Origin: VRUE01 sp036265675 | GTDB lineage: Bacteria > Actinomycetota > Thermoleophilia > Solirubrobacterales > 70-9 | DNA length: 64,000 nt | NCBI GenBank assembly: GCA_036265675.1 | Contig: DATAOP010000002.1 | Coordinates: forward strand, 28,632 to 92,631 | Direction of reading: 5' to 3' | Shown here: positions 19,145-26,318 of the stretch, one piece after another | Layout: every line of letters begins with the position of its first letter | Numbering within the stretch: position 1 is the stretch's first letter | Translations under genes and position numbers: made by a program | The notes under the pieces: generated by a model | What the model was told of the DNA's origin: nothing | Seen by the model: only the letters and a program-made list of their open reading frames with translations | Databases searched by the model: none

Positions 19145-20035
19145 ATGCTCGAGGCCGACTCCGAGGCCTATTACTTCCCGCCGGGTCGATCGATGGCCCG
19201 CCGCGTCCACGGCGACCGCGCCGTCGGCCTCCTCTACGGCCAGCGGGCGCTTCTGATCGGCGCCCTCGAACCGCTCACCTACACCGGGACGATGCTCAGC
19301 ACCCGGTCCAGCGACCGCCCGTTCAAGCGGCTCGCGCGCACCGCGCAGATCCAGGAGTCGGTCTTCCTCGGCACCAGGGCCGAGGCCGACGAGGAGCTCG
19401 CCAAGGTCCATCGCCTGCACGAGACGATCAACGGGACCCTGCCCGAGGCCGTCTCCGGCCACCCGGCCGGCACCTCGTACTCGGCCTTTGACCCCGGCCT
19501 GATGCTGTGGACCCTGGCGGTGATCGCCGACTCCGGCCGGGCGATGTACGAGACGATGGTCCGCCCTCTCTCCGCTGACGAGCTCGAGGACCTCTGGCAG
19601 GACTACGTCCGCTTCGGCGAGCTGTTCGGGCTGCCCCGGACCGAGGCGCCGGAGAGTTACGTCGAGTTCAAACGGTGGTTCGACGGGAAACTCGCCGCCC
19701 CTGAGCTGCACGCGACCGAGCACGCGCTCGAGATGGCGCCGCTCTGCGCGTTCGAGCAGCCGGTTCCGACGGCCGCGCGGGGCAACCTCGCGGTCCAGAA
19801 CCATCTGATCAAGGGCACCCTGCCGCCGCGGGTCCGGGAGATCTTCGGAATCCGCTGGACGCCGGCCCACGAGGCGACCTTCAGGGCCGCCGCCGCCACC
19901 CACCGGCGGGCCAGGCGCCTGTTCCCACGGCCGGTCCGGCGCGGCCGCAACGACTACTTCTTCGAAGTCGTCATTCGCTCGGAGCAGGAACGCGGCGGCA
20001 CCAGGACGCCGGAGCTGCACCCCGGCGCGCCGTAG
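19145..20035 (+). CDS. Oxygenase MpaB / DUF2236 family protein
   Basis: 296 residues from ATG 19145, 13 bp after the FtsH-like gene. Family hallmarks are visible: the N-terminal SMARRVHGDRAVGLLYGQRA, the central GTSYSAFDPGLMLWTLAVIA region, and LPRTEAPESYVEFKRWF. DUF2236 proteins bind haem in characterised members such as latex-clearing protein, and many are of unknown substrate. The expected role is an oxidoreductase on a hydrophobic substrate. The C-terminal 40 residues are very basic. Confidence 0.75.
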   Translation: MLEADSEAYYFPPGRSMARRVHGDRAVGLLYGQRALLIGALEPLTYTGTMLSTRSSDRPFKRLARTAQIQESVFLGTRAEADEELAKVHRLHETINGTLPEAVSGHPAGTSYSAFDPGLMLWTLAVIADSGRAMYETMVRPLSADELEDLWQDYVRFGELFGLPRTEAPESYVEFKRWFDGKLAAPELHATEHALEMAPLCAFEQPVPTAARGNLAVQNHLIKGTLPPRVREIFGIRWTPAHEATFRAAAATHRRARRLFPRPVRRGRNDYFFEVVIRSEQERGGTRTPELHPGAP

Positions 20036-20045
20036 CCCGCGGGGA

Positions 20046-20816
20046 TCAGTCGCCTCTCACCTGGCAGGGTTTGAAGAAGGTCCCCCGCAGGACGATCCCG
20101 TCCTTGAAGGTGAACAGGCCGCGGGCCTGGAGGCGGCCGGTTTCGCAGCGGGCGTTGACATAGCTGTGGCGGGTGCCCTTGAAGGTCCAGCGCTTGCCGA
20201 TCGTCAGGCTGCCCGCGATCGGGATCCCGTACCCGTTGGCGATCCGCGGGATCCTTGCCTCGGTCCGGTAGCCGTAGACGCCTTTGTGGATTTTTTCGAT
20301 CACGACCGGGACGATGAAGGTAGTCGGCACCGGGACCGTCGTGTAGGCGTGGGCGAGGACCGTCGGGTTGCCGCCCTTGCGCGGCCCGTTGAAGACGGTG
20401 ATCGGCGAGGAGACTTTGAACGGCGCCTGTTCGGGGAACGTGACGAGGGCGCTGCCCTTGCCCTTGCCGATGATCGCCCCCGGGCACATGTGGCGGGCGC
20501 CCTGGACGGTCGTCGCCTCGAGCCTGCCCTGCGTGCAGACCGGCAGGCCGGTGGTGTCGACCGCCCCGTGGCGGTCGAATTCGAAGGTGATCGTGTCGAT
20601 GACCGGCGGCGGGTCGCCGGTGACGGTTTCGATGTGGCCGCCGCCGTAGATCGTGATCGGGGCGTTGTGGTGTTTCGGCAGCTTGGTCGGCCGGAAGCCG
20701 CCGTCGCCGATGACGAGCAGGTTGCCGGCACGGATCCTCAGCGCCTCGGCACTGCCGGCGCCGAGCACCAGGACCAGTAACGCGGCGCCGATCAGGATCT
20801 TGGTCTTCCTCTTCAT
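20046..20816 (-). CDS. Secreted protein of unknown function
   Basis: 256 residues from ATG 20814-20816 with GGAGGGGACGG as ribosome-binding site. There is a signal peptide (ILIGAALLVLVLGAGSAEA), then a beta-rich domain with segments TKLPKHHNAPITIYGGGHIE, VCTQGRLEATTV, MCPGAIIGKGKGSALVTFPE, and a final KPCQVRGD. Cys-Pro followed by Ile-Gly and a short hydrophobic strand recalls the repeating Cys module of the giant proteins at 31.7-40.7 kb, though the match is weak. It lies 16 bp after a dehydrogenase-like gene and is probably the last gene of that run. Confidence 0.6.
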   Translation of the reverse strand: MKRKTKILIGAALLVLVLGAGSAEALRIRAGNLLVIGDGGFRPTKLPKHHNAPITIYGGGHIETVTGDPPPVIDTITFEFDRHGAVDTTGLPVCTQGRLEATTVQGARHMCPGAIIGKGKGSALVTFPEQAPFKVSSPITVFNGPRKGGNPTVLAHAYTTVPVPTTFIVPVVIEKIHKGVYGYRTEARIPRIANGYGIPIAGSLTIGKRWTFKGTRHSYVNARCETGRLQARGLFTFKDGIVLRGTFFKPCQVRGD

Positions 20817-20832
20817 CCGTCCCCTCCAACAC

Positions 20833-22086
20833 TCATGAGCTGACCGAGAAGCGCATCCCGGCAAGCTCGAATCGGTCGAGGGAACCGGTGCCGAGTGCCA
20901 CGGCGGGCGTCAGGCAGCCGCCCCGCTCCGGCGTCGCCCCCTCCTCCGAGAGCAGCAGGCCGGCCTCGCCGAGCATCCTCGCCGTCGTCAGGTAGCCGGG
21001 ATGGCCGTCGGCGTCGAGATCGACGCGGACGAAGTGGTCACCGGCGGTGCGGGCGTCGACCGCGAGCTGCCAGGACCAGTCGTCGAGGCGGGCCCCGGTC
21101 GGCCCGAAGCCGGAGGACGGCAACAGCCGCCGCAGCAGCGAAGCCGCCCGCTGCCGGAAGCCGGGCTGGGCCCGGGTGAGGAGGGTGAAGGACGCCTGGA
21201 CGCCGCCGAGGGCGCCGGCCGCGGCGTAACGGAGCGGCAGCGTCGCGGCGCTGCCCGGGATCGCCATCCCCTCGCGATAGCGGAAGGGGGCGTCGGCGGC
21301 GAGCAGGTGGGCGGTCCGCTGGATCACGGCCGGGTTGATGAAGGCCGCCGGCGACATCGGCGCGATCGCGTCGCCGCGGGCGCTCGCGCGCGGGGCGAGT
21401 GAAATCGGGCTCGCGCGCCGGACCTCGGCGGCGAAGTCGGGATCCGGGATCAGCGCCGCCGGGTCGGTCACCTCGCCCGCGCCCTCTCCACCGAGCGCCT
21501 CGGCAAGGCTCTGCAGCGTCCCGCCCGAGATGATGTCGCCGGCGCCGATCCGGCCCGAGGGTTGCTCGGTGGTGACGACGGCGTCGGCTTCGACGAGCTC
21601 CTCGCCCCAGCGCTCGCGCGCCGTCTCGGCAGCCAGCAGGACGCTGAGATCGGGCGGCAGCGCCTCGAAGCCGCTGACCTCGACGATCTTGACCCCAGCC
21701 TCCGCGGCGCGCTCGTGGAAGGCGTCGATCGTCCGCCGCACGAACGGGATCTCGCCGGTCAGGTCCATGTAGTGGGCCCCGTTCTCGATGCAGGCTTCGA
21801 TCACAGGGGTGCCGTGCAGCGTGTAGGGGCCGACGAGGTTGAGGACGACACGCGTCCTCGCCGCCATCGCCGCGAGCGAGGCGGGGTCGCCGACATCGGC
21901 GACGAGCGACTCCGGCGGCGTGCAGCCGACCTCGCCGAGGACCCGGGTCAGCTTCGCCGCATCGCGTCCGGCGACGGCCCAGCGGAAGTCGGAGTCGTCG
22001 GCCCTGCTCGCCAGGTATGAGGCGACGCCGCGGCCGGTGATCCCGCTGGCGCCGAAGACGACGACGGATAGGTCCCTCTCGCTCAC
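20833..22086 (-). CDS. Saccharopine dehydrogenase-like / trans-acting enoyl reductase-like oxidoreductase
   Basis: 417 residues. The N-terminal Rossmann fold reads VVVFGASGITGRGVASYLA, followed by VAGRDAAKL and RVVLNLVGPYTLHGTPVIEA and YMDLTGEIPFVRR, diagnostic of the saccharopine dehydrogenase-like NAD(P)-binding family that includes mycobacterial trans-acting enoyl reductases. The C-terminal half carries substrate-binding and membrane-associating segments. It lies 15 bp downstream of an F420-type oxidoreductase gene, so the pair may act on the same lipid or polyketide-like substrate. Confidence 0.75.
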   Translation of the reverse strand: MSERDLSVVVFGASGITGRGVASYLASRADDSDFRWAVAGRDAAKLTRVLGEVGCTPPESLVADVGDPASLAAMAARTRVVLNLVGPYTLHGTPVIEACIENGAHYMDLTGEIPFVRRTIDAFHERAAEAGVKIVEVSGFEALPPDLSVLLAAETARERWGEELVEADAVVTTEQPSGRIGAGDIISGGTLQSLAEALGGEGAGEVTDPAALIPDPDFAAEVRRASPISLAPRASARGDAIAPMSPAAFINPAVIQRTAHLLAADAPFRYREGMAIPGSAATLPLRYAAAGALGGVQASFTLLTRAQPGFRQRAASLLRRLLPSSGFGPTGARLDDWSWQLAVDARTAGDHFVRVDLDADGHPGYLTTARMLGEAGLLLSEEGATPERGGCLTPAVALGTGSLDRFELAGMRFSVSS

Positions 22087-22101
22087 GCACTGACCATTAC
22101 A

Positions 22102-23037
22102 TCAATTGACGACCAGATCGGGCATCACCCGCTCCGCGACCAGCTCCAGCTGCGCCGCCTCATCGCCCAGCGGCCAGAGGAACACCCGGTCGAGACCGGC
22201 GTCCGCGTAGCGCGAGAGCAGCTCGAGGCAGTGGTCGGCGGAGCCGACGCAGACCCGCGGCCGAAGGTAATCGGGCTCCCGATTCACCGCCGGGCCGAGC
22301 ACCTCGGCGAGGATCTTCTCCGCCTCGGCCCGGTCGTCGGTGATCCAGGTCCACATCGTCGCCAGCGAGCTCGGTATCTCGGGCGGCCTTCCCTGGCGCT
22401 CGAGCTCCTCCCAGAGCCGCTCCTGCGCCTCCCCGAACTCCTCCGGAGTCGTGTTGTAGCCGGAGGCAAGCCATCCGTCCGCCAGGCGGGCGACCCGACG
22501 CAGGCCGGCCTCGGACCCCCAGCTGCCGATCCAGATCGGGATCGGTCGCTGGGGCCGCGGCTGCAGCTCGGCGGTGACCGCGGAGGTCGCGTAGCTCGCG
22601 CCGTCGACCGGCTCCTCGCCGTTGAAGACGCGTCGCATGACATCGACCGCCTCGTCGAACCGGCCCCAGCGCTCCTCGAACGGGACGCCGACGGCGGTGT
22701 AGTCGCGGCTCGAGGACCCCGGGCCGAGCCCGGCGATCAGGCGACCGCCGGAGAGAGCGTCGATCGAGATCAGGGCCTTCGCCAGCGGCAGCGGGCCCCT
22801 GATCGTCGGCAGCGCGATCGTCGTGCAGAGTCGAAGCTCGGCCGAGTGCGGGATCGCCATCGCCAGCGCCGTCGGCCCGTCGACCCAGGGGCGGGAGAAG
22901 ATGACGTGGTCGTTCGCCGAGATAGCCCAGAGATCTAGCCGGGCTGCGGCCTCTGCCGTCTCGAGGATCCGGGCTCGCGTGACCGCGGAATCGTCGAACT
23001 GGATCAGCGGTAGATGGGCCGCCAGTTGGAGAGGCAC
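22102..23037 (-). CDS. F420-dependent LLM-class oxidoreductase
   Basis: 311 residues from GTG 23035-23037. A longer start at GTG 23067 is possible, but family members usually begin about ten residues before the first strand (AAHLPLIQF). Family hallmarks are HVIFSRPW, LATTIA-like LCTTIALPTIRGP, LSGGRLIAGLGPGSS, WGRFDEAVDVMRRVF, PIPIWIGSWG and RLADGWLASG. Luciferase-like monooxygenases of actinobacteria mostly use F420H2 for hydride transfer. The substrate is unknown. It is the first gene of a three-gene run with the dehydrogenase-like and secreted genes. Confidence 0.8.
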   Translation of the reverse strand: MPLQLAAHLPLIQFDDSAVTRARILETAEAAARLDLWAISANDHVIFSRPWVDGPTALAMAIPHSAELRLCTTIALPTIRGPLPLAKALISIDALSGGRLIAGLGPGSSSRDYTAVGVPFEERWGRFDEAVDVMRRVFNGEEPVDGASYATSAVTAELQPRPQRPIPIWIGSWGSEAGLRRVARLADGWLASGYNTTPEEFGEAQERLWEELERQGRPPEIPSSLATMWTWITDDRAEAEKILAEVLGPAVNREPDYLRPRVCVGSADHCLELLSRYADAGLDRVFLWPLGDEAAQLELVAERVMPDLVVN

Positions 23038-23073
23038 GCTTCCGCGACCATAATCGACACCGTGCACTCGTAG

Positions 23074-23302
23074 GAGTGGACGATCGCCGAGCGCGTCAGG
23101 CCCTATCTCGACCGGGCGGACGAGTTCGCGCACCGGGCCGAGGGCGAGGCCGTTCTGCTCGATCAGATGCCGGTCGAACTGCGCCGCACCTCGAGGACGA
23201 GCGCAAGCGATCGCTGGTCACCGAGGTATTCGACCTGCTCGAGCCGGCTGCTACTGGAAGTGGCCGGCGATGGCGCTCCTGATCGGAATCAGGCCCGCCT
23301 AG
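23074..23302 (+). pseudogene. Decayed small gene (three-frame mosaic)
   Basis: Three consecutive reading frames give a coherent protein-like text. First comes ERVRPYLDRADEFAHRAEGE and LLDQMPVELR, then HLEDERKRSLVTEVFDLLE, then CYWKWPAMALLIGIRPA with a TAG stop at 23300-23302. Two single-base changes, near 23187 and 23248, would join them. There is no start codon in the first frame, which is preceded by a TAG. No family is recognised. Confidence 0.3.
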
Positions 23303-23475
23303 GAGGCCTTGCGGATCCCCTTCTTGACCTTGTTGGCGCTCTTGTCGGCGCCCTTCTTTACCTTGCCCTTGGCCTTGTCCGCCCGTCCTCGGTCGGCAAG
23401 GCTTTTGTTGCCGGTCAGCTCACCGGCCGCCTTTTTGGTGCGCCCCTTTGCCTCATCAACTTTGCCGGCCATCAT
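23299..23475 (-). CDS. CsbD-family stress-response protein
   Basis: 58 residues from the first of two adjacent ATG codons; GGAGGGACG just upstream could serve either. The sequence is MAGKVDEAKGRTKKAAGELT, then ADRGRADKAKGKVKKGADK. This matches CsbD (Pfam CsbD), a small lysine-rich helical protein induced by general stress in Bacillus. Molecular function is unknown. It lies at the end of the gas-vesicle locus, 12 bp beyond a Lys-rich gene on the same strand. Confidence 0.8.
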   Translation of the reverse strand: MMAGKVDEAKGRTKKAAGELTGNKSLADRGRADKAKGKVKKGADKSANKVKKGIRKAS

Positions 23476-23487
23476 CGTCCCTCCGTA

Positions 23488-23934
23488 TTAGTCGTTTTTC
23501 TTGCCCTGCTCCTGAATGGCCGAGGCGACGTGGCTGATCTCTTCGCCAACGGTGCCGGCGCGACGCGCCGCCGCAACCACGGCATCGAGACCGGTACCGC
23601 TCCGGCGCCGCTTCTTGCCCTTCCGGCGATTGATCACCGCAATGCCGCCGGCGAGTCCAGCAGCGGCCGATGCCCCGGTGATCAGAGGAACCTTCGCGCG
23701 GGAAACGGCAAGTGAGACCGCCTTCCCCGCGGCCCGAGTTCCCTCTGCCGCGGCTTTGCTCGCCAGCGCCGCGTTCGCCGCCGCGTCGACCGGGCTCGGA
23801 GCCTTTTTGGCCGCTTTTTTGGCGGTTTTGGCGGCGGTCTTTTTGGCCGCGCTTTTTTTTGCAGCCGATTTTTTCGCCGAGCCTTTTTTCGCCGACGAGG
23901 CTTTTTTTCGTTTTTTCGTCGCTGCCTGAGCCAT
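23488..23934 (-). CDS. Lys/Ala-rich histone-like N-terminus with hydrophobic helix
   Basis: 148 residues from ATG 23932-23934. Residues 1-50 are a histone H1-like run of Lys and Ala (repeated AAKKSAAKK blocks). A helix follows at about 52-75, then a hydrophobic Gly/Ala segment VPLITGASAAAGLAGGIAVI, a basic patch GKKRRRSG, and a helical C-terminus containing VGEEISHVASAIQEQGKK. The layout matches the protein at 30933-31448 at the other end of the gas-vesicle operon, so the two are probably paralogues. Lys codons in the tail are mostly AAA, giving long T-runs on the plus strand. Confidence 0.7.
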   Translation of the reverse strand: MAQAATKKRKKASSAKKGSAKKSAAKKSAAKKTAAKTAKKAAKKAPSPVDAAANAALASKAAAEGTRAAGKAVSLAVSRAKVPLITGASAAAGLAGGIAVINRRKGKKRRRSGTGLDAVVAAARRAGTVGEEISHVASAIQEQGKKND

Positions 23935-23988
23935 CGGATCTTGCACTTCTGGCGTACCCCTTTGATTTGCGGGGTAAACAGAGTGGTG

Positions 23989-24270
23989 ATGGCGGAGCAC
24001 GACGAATTGCAATCTCGAGTTGCGGAGCGAAACCGGCGGCAGCGGGCTCACGCCCGCGAATTGAGGCAGCGGACCCGCCTCAGGCACCGCCTGAAGCAGA
24101 TCGCGGCGCAGCAAAAGCTGCTTCTGTCACGAGAGAGGATTCGCCGTCAGGTCGCCGAGAGCAGGCGCAAGGGGCAGGCGGCGAGGGACAAGGCCGCCAA
24201 AGGGGCGGAGCGCGCCGCCAAAACCGCCGCACAGGCCAGGCAACGCGCCGCGGACTCAGCTCGGCGTTGA
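23989..24270 (+). CDS. Small Arg/Lys-rich coiled-coil protein
   Basis: 93 residues from ATG 23989. The whole protein is predicted helical and highly basic (ELQSRVAERNRRQRAHAREL, LRHRLKQIAAQQKLLLSRER, then Ala/Lys/Arg repeats to the end). It is divergent from the Lys-rich gene, with 54 bp between starts, and is followed on the same strand by a 50-residue membrane protein. No family is recognised. Its place inside the gas-vesicle locus suggests a link, which is inference. Confidence 0.5.
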   Translation: MAEHDELQSRVAERNRRQRAHARELRQRTRLRHRLKQIAAQQKLLLSRERIRRQVAESRRKGQAARDKAAKGAERAAKTAAQARQRAADSARR

Positions 24271-24302
24271 TTGCCGCGCCCCAAGCCGGGTAGCCGAACC
24301 TC

Positions 24303-24455
24303 ATGAAGAGCTTTTACATCGCAGTGACCCAGCGGCTCACCGGCGATCGCCCGTCGGCGATGCGAGCGTTTGCGGGAGCGGCTGCAGCAGGGACGGCGGC
24401 CAGCGTCGTCGTCTACAAGCTGCTCCGCCACGAGAGCGAAGACGACGACGACTAG
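24303..24455 (+). CDS. 50-residue single-span membrane protein
   Basis: The frame reads MKSFYIAVTQRLTG, then a hydrophobic Ala/Gly/Val helix (RAFAGAAAAGTAASVVVYKL), then LRHESEDDDD and TAG. It is 32 bp downstream of the coiled-coil gene. Small size and lack of a strong ribosome-binding site make it tentative, but the amphipathic start, clean helix and acidic end look like a real protein. Confidence 0.5.
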   Translation: MKSFYIAVTQRLTGDRPSAMRAFAGAAAAGTAASVVVYKLLRHESEDDDD

Positions 24456-24467
24456 GTCGCCGACCTC

Positions 24468-24746
24468 TCACGCGGCCGTGTCGTCTTCCAGCGCCCTCCG
24501 CCGCCCGGGAAACGGAAACAGGATCCGCTCGACCCTGTCCATGATCTGGTGGCTGGGGTAGCGGACGTTGTCGATCAGTGAGATCAGATACACGACAAGC
24601 CTCTCCGCCTGCTCGCGCTTATAGACGATGTTTTCCGCGCGATCGACCAGCTCGAGGCTCGGATACCGCACTTCGGTGATCCGATCCAACAGAGAATCGA
24701 CGTACGCGTCGCGAAGACGCTCTCCGCGAGATTGCTCTCCATTCAT
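24468..24746 (-). CDS. Small protein with duplicated YPS motif, end of gas-vesicle operon
   Basis: 92 residues from ATG 24744-24746, with AAAGGAG about 10 bp upstream. Two copies of one motif are visible: DRITEVRYPSLELVDRAENI at about residues 20-39 and IDNVRYPSHQIMDRVERIL at about 57-75, separated by a hydrophobic helix AERLVVYLISL. The ends are charged. It lies 23 bp after gvpK in the same direction. I do not recognise it as any of the standard Gvp proteins. Confidence 0.6.
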   Translation of the reverse strand: MNGEQSRGERLRDAYVDSLLDRITEVRYPSLELVDRAENIVYKREQAERLVVYLISLIDNVRYPSHQIMDRVERILFPFPGRRRALEDDTAA

Positions 24747-24769
24747 CGTGCGACCACTCCTTTCATCCT

Positions 24770-25141
24770 TCACATCAGTCGGCCCAGCGGCCCCAGATCG
24801 AGGTTCAGGTCCTCGTCCTCCAACCCGAACGTCTCCTTCAGCTCCTCCATCCGCTGCTCGAGCAGCATGAACGTCCGACCCAGCCTCTCGACCTCCTCTG
24901 GGGTCAGGCTGTTGCCCTCGATGCGGCGGAGAGCCTGGCGCTCCATCAGCTGCCGGAGCAGCTCGATCAGGGTCAGGACGAGCTGGGCGAGCCCTTTCTC
25001 GAGTTCGTCGCTGTCGGCGTTGACGCGACGCCGCAGCGCTCCGTCGAGCCGATCCAACTCATCGCCGAAGAGGCCAGGGTCGGCATCGCCCGCCAGGCGC
25101 TTGTTGCGCCTCCTCCGCTCCTCCAGGCTCGAGGCTGTCAT
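24770..25141 (-). CDS. gvpK: Gas vesicle protein GvpK
   Basis: 123 residues with the GvpK signature: LEKGLAQLVLTLIELLRQLM followed by ERQALRRIEGNSLTPEEVER and LGRTFMLLEQRMEELKETFG. GvpK is a conserved accessory protein needed for gas vesicle assembly in most bacteria that make them. Its start overlaps the stop of the upstream GvpF/L-type gene by 4 nt (ATGA), indicating translational coupling. Confidence 0.92.
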   Translation of the reverse strand: MTASSLEERRRRNKRLAGDADPGLFGDELDRLDGALRRRVNADSDELEKGLAQLVLTLIELLRQLMERQALRRIEGNSLTPEEVERLGRTFMLLEQRMEELKETFGLEDEDLNLDLGPLGRLM

Positions 25142-25818
25142 CGCCTCTCCAAAGAGCTGAAGCTGTAGGGCGGCCAGGGGCCCGTGCAGACGATCTGCGC
25201 GTCGACGATCTCGGACTCGAGCTCCTCGACGCGCGCCCGGAACTCGTCAACTCGATCACGATCGACGAGGTATGCCGCCTTGAACGACGTGCGGGCGAGA
25301 CCGCTCCCGCCCTCGGCGGAGCGCCGGGCGACGTCGGCGAGGGGCTCGTGGACGCGCGCGGTGAGGTCAGCCACAGCGCGCTCGCGCTCGGCGCGCGCGA
25401 GGAGGTAGGCGGTTCCCGTGCCTCCGCTTCCGGACCCTGCCTCCGAGACCGTCGTCGCCGCGGCCGTGGCCGGCACTGCCGGCAGCAGCGCGCGAACCCC
25501 GAGCTCGACCGCGCCTCGGACCTCCTCGAGGAGGGCCAAAAACTCGTCCCTGCGCTCGGCGAGGATCCGCCGCAGCGACTCCTCGTCCTCGACGGATCCG
25601 TCGAAGCGCATCGGGAGTGCCGTCGCGACCTGCATCAGATTCTCGACGACCCGCTCGTGCTCCCACAGATCGTCCTCGTTCATCTGCCGTGAAAGGTCCT
25701 CGTGCTCGCTGACGAGTGCGAAGGGCGCCTCGTCGCCGACCGTTCGGAGCGGTGCCCCGTCGAGACCCGCGCAATCGGGCGGGGTGGCGGAGTCGGTGAT
25801 GGCGTAGATGTAGAGCAT
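25138..25818 (-). CDS. GvpF/GvpL-family gas vesicle protein (short form)
   Basis: 226 residues beginning MLYIYAITDS, the usual start of GvpL/GvpF. Other family segments are VVENLMQVATALPMRFDG, ILAERRDEFLALLEEVRGAV, and the C-terminal IVCTGPWPPYSF. GvpF/L proteins bind the structural protein GvpA and help nucleate vesicles. Three members are encoded in this locus, the others at 26315 and 28614. An Ala/Thr/Gly-rich insertion lies near residues 110-135. The start is 2 bp after the preceding stop. Confidence 0.88.
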   Translation of the reverse strand: MLYIYAITDSATPPDCAGLDGAPLRTVGDEAPFALVSEHEDLSRQMNEDDLWEHERVVENLMQVATALPMRFDGSVEDEESLRRILAERRDEFLALLEEVRGAVELGVRALLPAVPATAAATTVSEAGSGSGGTGTAYLLARAERERAVADLTARVHEPLADVARRSAEGGSGLARTSFKAAYLVDRDRVDEFRARVEELESEIVDAQIVCTGPWPPYSFSSLERR

Positions 25819-25820
25819 GG

Positions 25821-26318
25821 TCAGAGGGCGTCCGACTTGAAGGCGTCGGACCCGAGAGCGTCCGAGTCCAGGGCGTCCGACTCGAGTGGGCTCGACCCGA
25901 AGGCGTTCCTCTCGAGGGAGCTCGACTCGAGGGCGCTGGACTCGAGGGAGGGACCGCGAGCCGTGAGCGAGACACCGAGGTCGCGCTCGAGCGTCTCGAC
26001 CGAGGCGACCATCGCGCGAAGCCCGACGTAGAGCAGGTCGACGTCAGCGACTGCCAGGGTGATGTCGCCATAGATCACGACGCCACCGTCGAGCAGCCGG
26101 TCGACAAGGTCGAGGAGGGAGACTTCGCGGTCGCGCAGGGCGCGGGACACGCCCCTCTCCTGGCGCTCGCGCGACGCCTCCCGGCGGGCGCTCCACGCTT
26201 CCCGGTCGCGGGCGCGGCGGGCGGACGCGACTTCGCGCTGGAGCTCAGAGCGTTCCTTCGCCCGCGCCCGTTTGGCCGCCGCGAGCTGCTTCGTGCGCTC
26301 GGTCGGCTCCGGGGTCAT
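25821..26318 (-). CDS. GvpA/J/S-family protein with pentapeptide-repeat tail
   Basis: 165 residues. The N-terminal 60 are a basic, Arg-rich helix. A GvpA-like core follows at about 65-115 (REVSLLDLVDRLLDGGVVIY then GDITLAVADVDLLYVGLRAM), closest in style to the minor GvpJ/GvpM/GvpS proteins. The last 42 residues are eight tandem five-residue units with Leu or Phe at the second position (ALESS, SLERN, AFGSS, ALDSD, AFKSD). That matches the pentapeptide-repeat pattern, which forms a right-handed beta-helix in other proteins. I know of no gas vesicle protein with such a tail. Start and stop overlap or touch the neighbouring gvp genes. Confidence 0.8.
   Translation of the reverse strand: MTPEPTERTKQLAAAKRARAKERSELQREVASARRARDREAWSARREASRERQERGVSRALRDREVSLLDLVDRLLDGGVVIYGDITLAVADVDLLYVGLRAMVASVETLERDLGVSLTARGPSLESSALESSSLERNAFGSSPLESDALDSDALGSDAFKSDAL
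25824..25949 (-). repeat. 15-bp coding repeat (pentapeptide units)
   Basis: Eight tandem 15-bp units encode five residues each with Leu/Phe at position 2 and Ser/Arg at position 4. Unit sequences on the plus strand recur as variants of CGAGGGCGTCCGACT and CGAGGGAGCTCGACT. They form the C-terminal tail of the GvpA/J-family protein. Confidence 0.8.
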
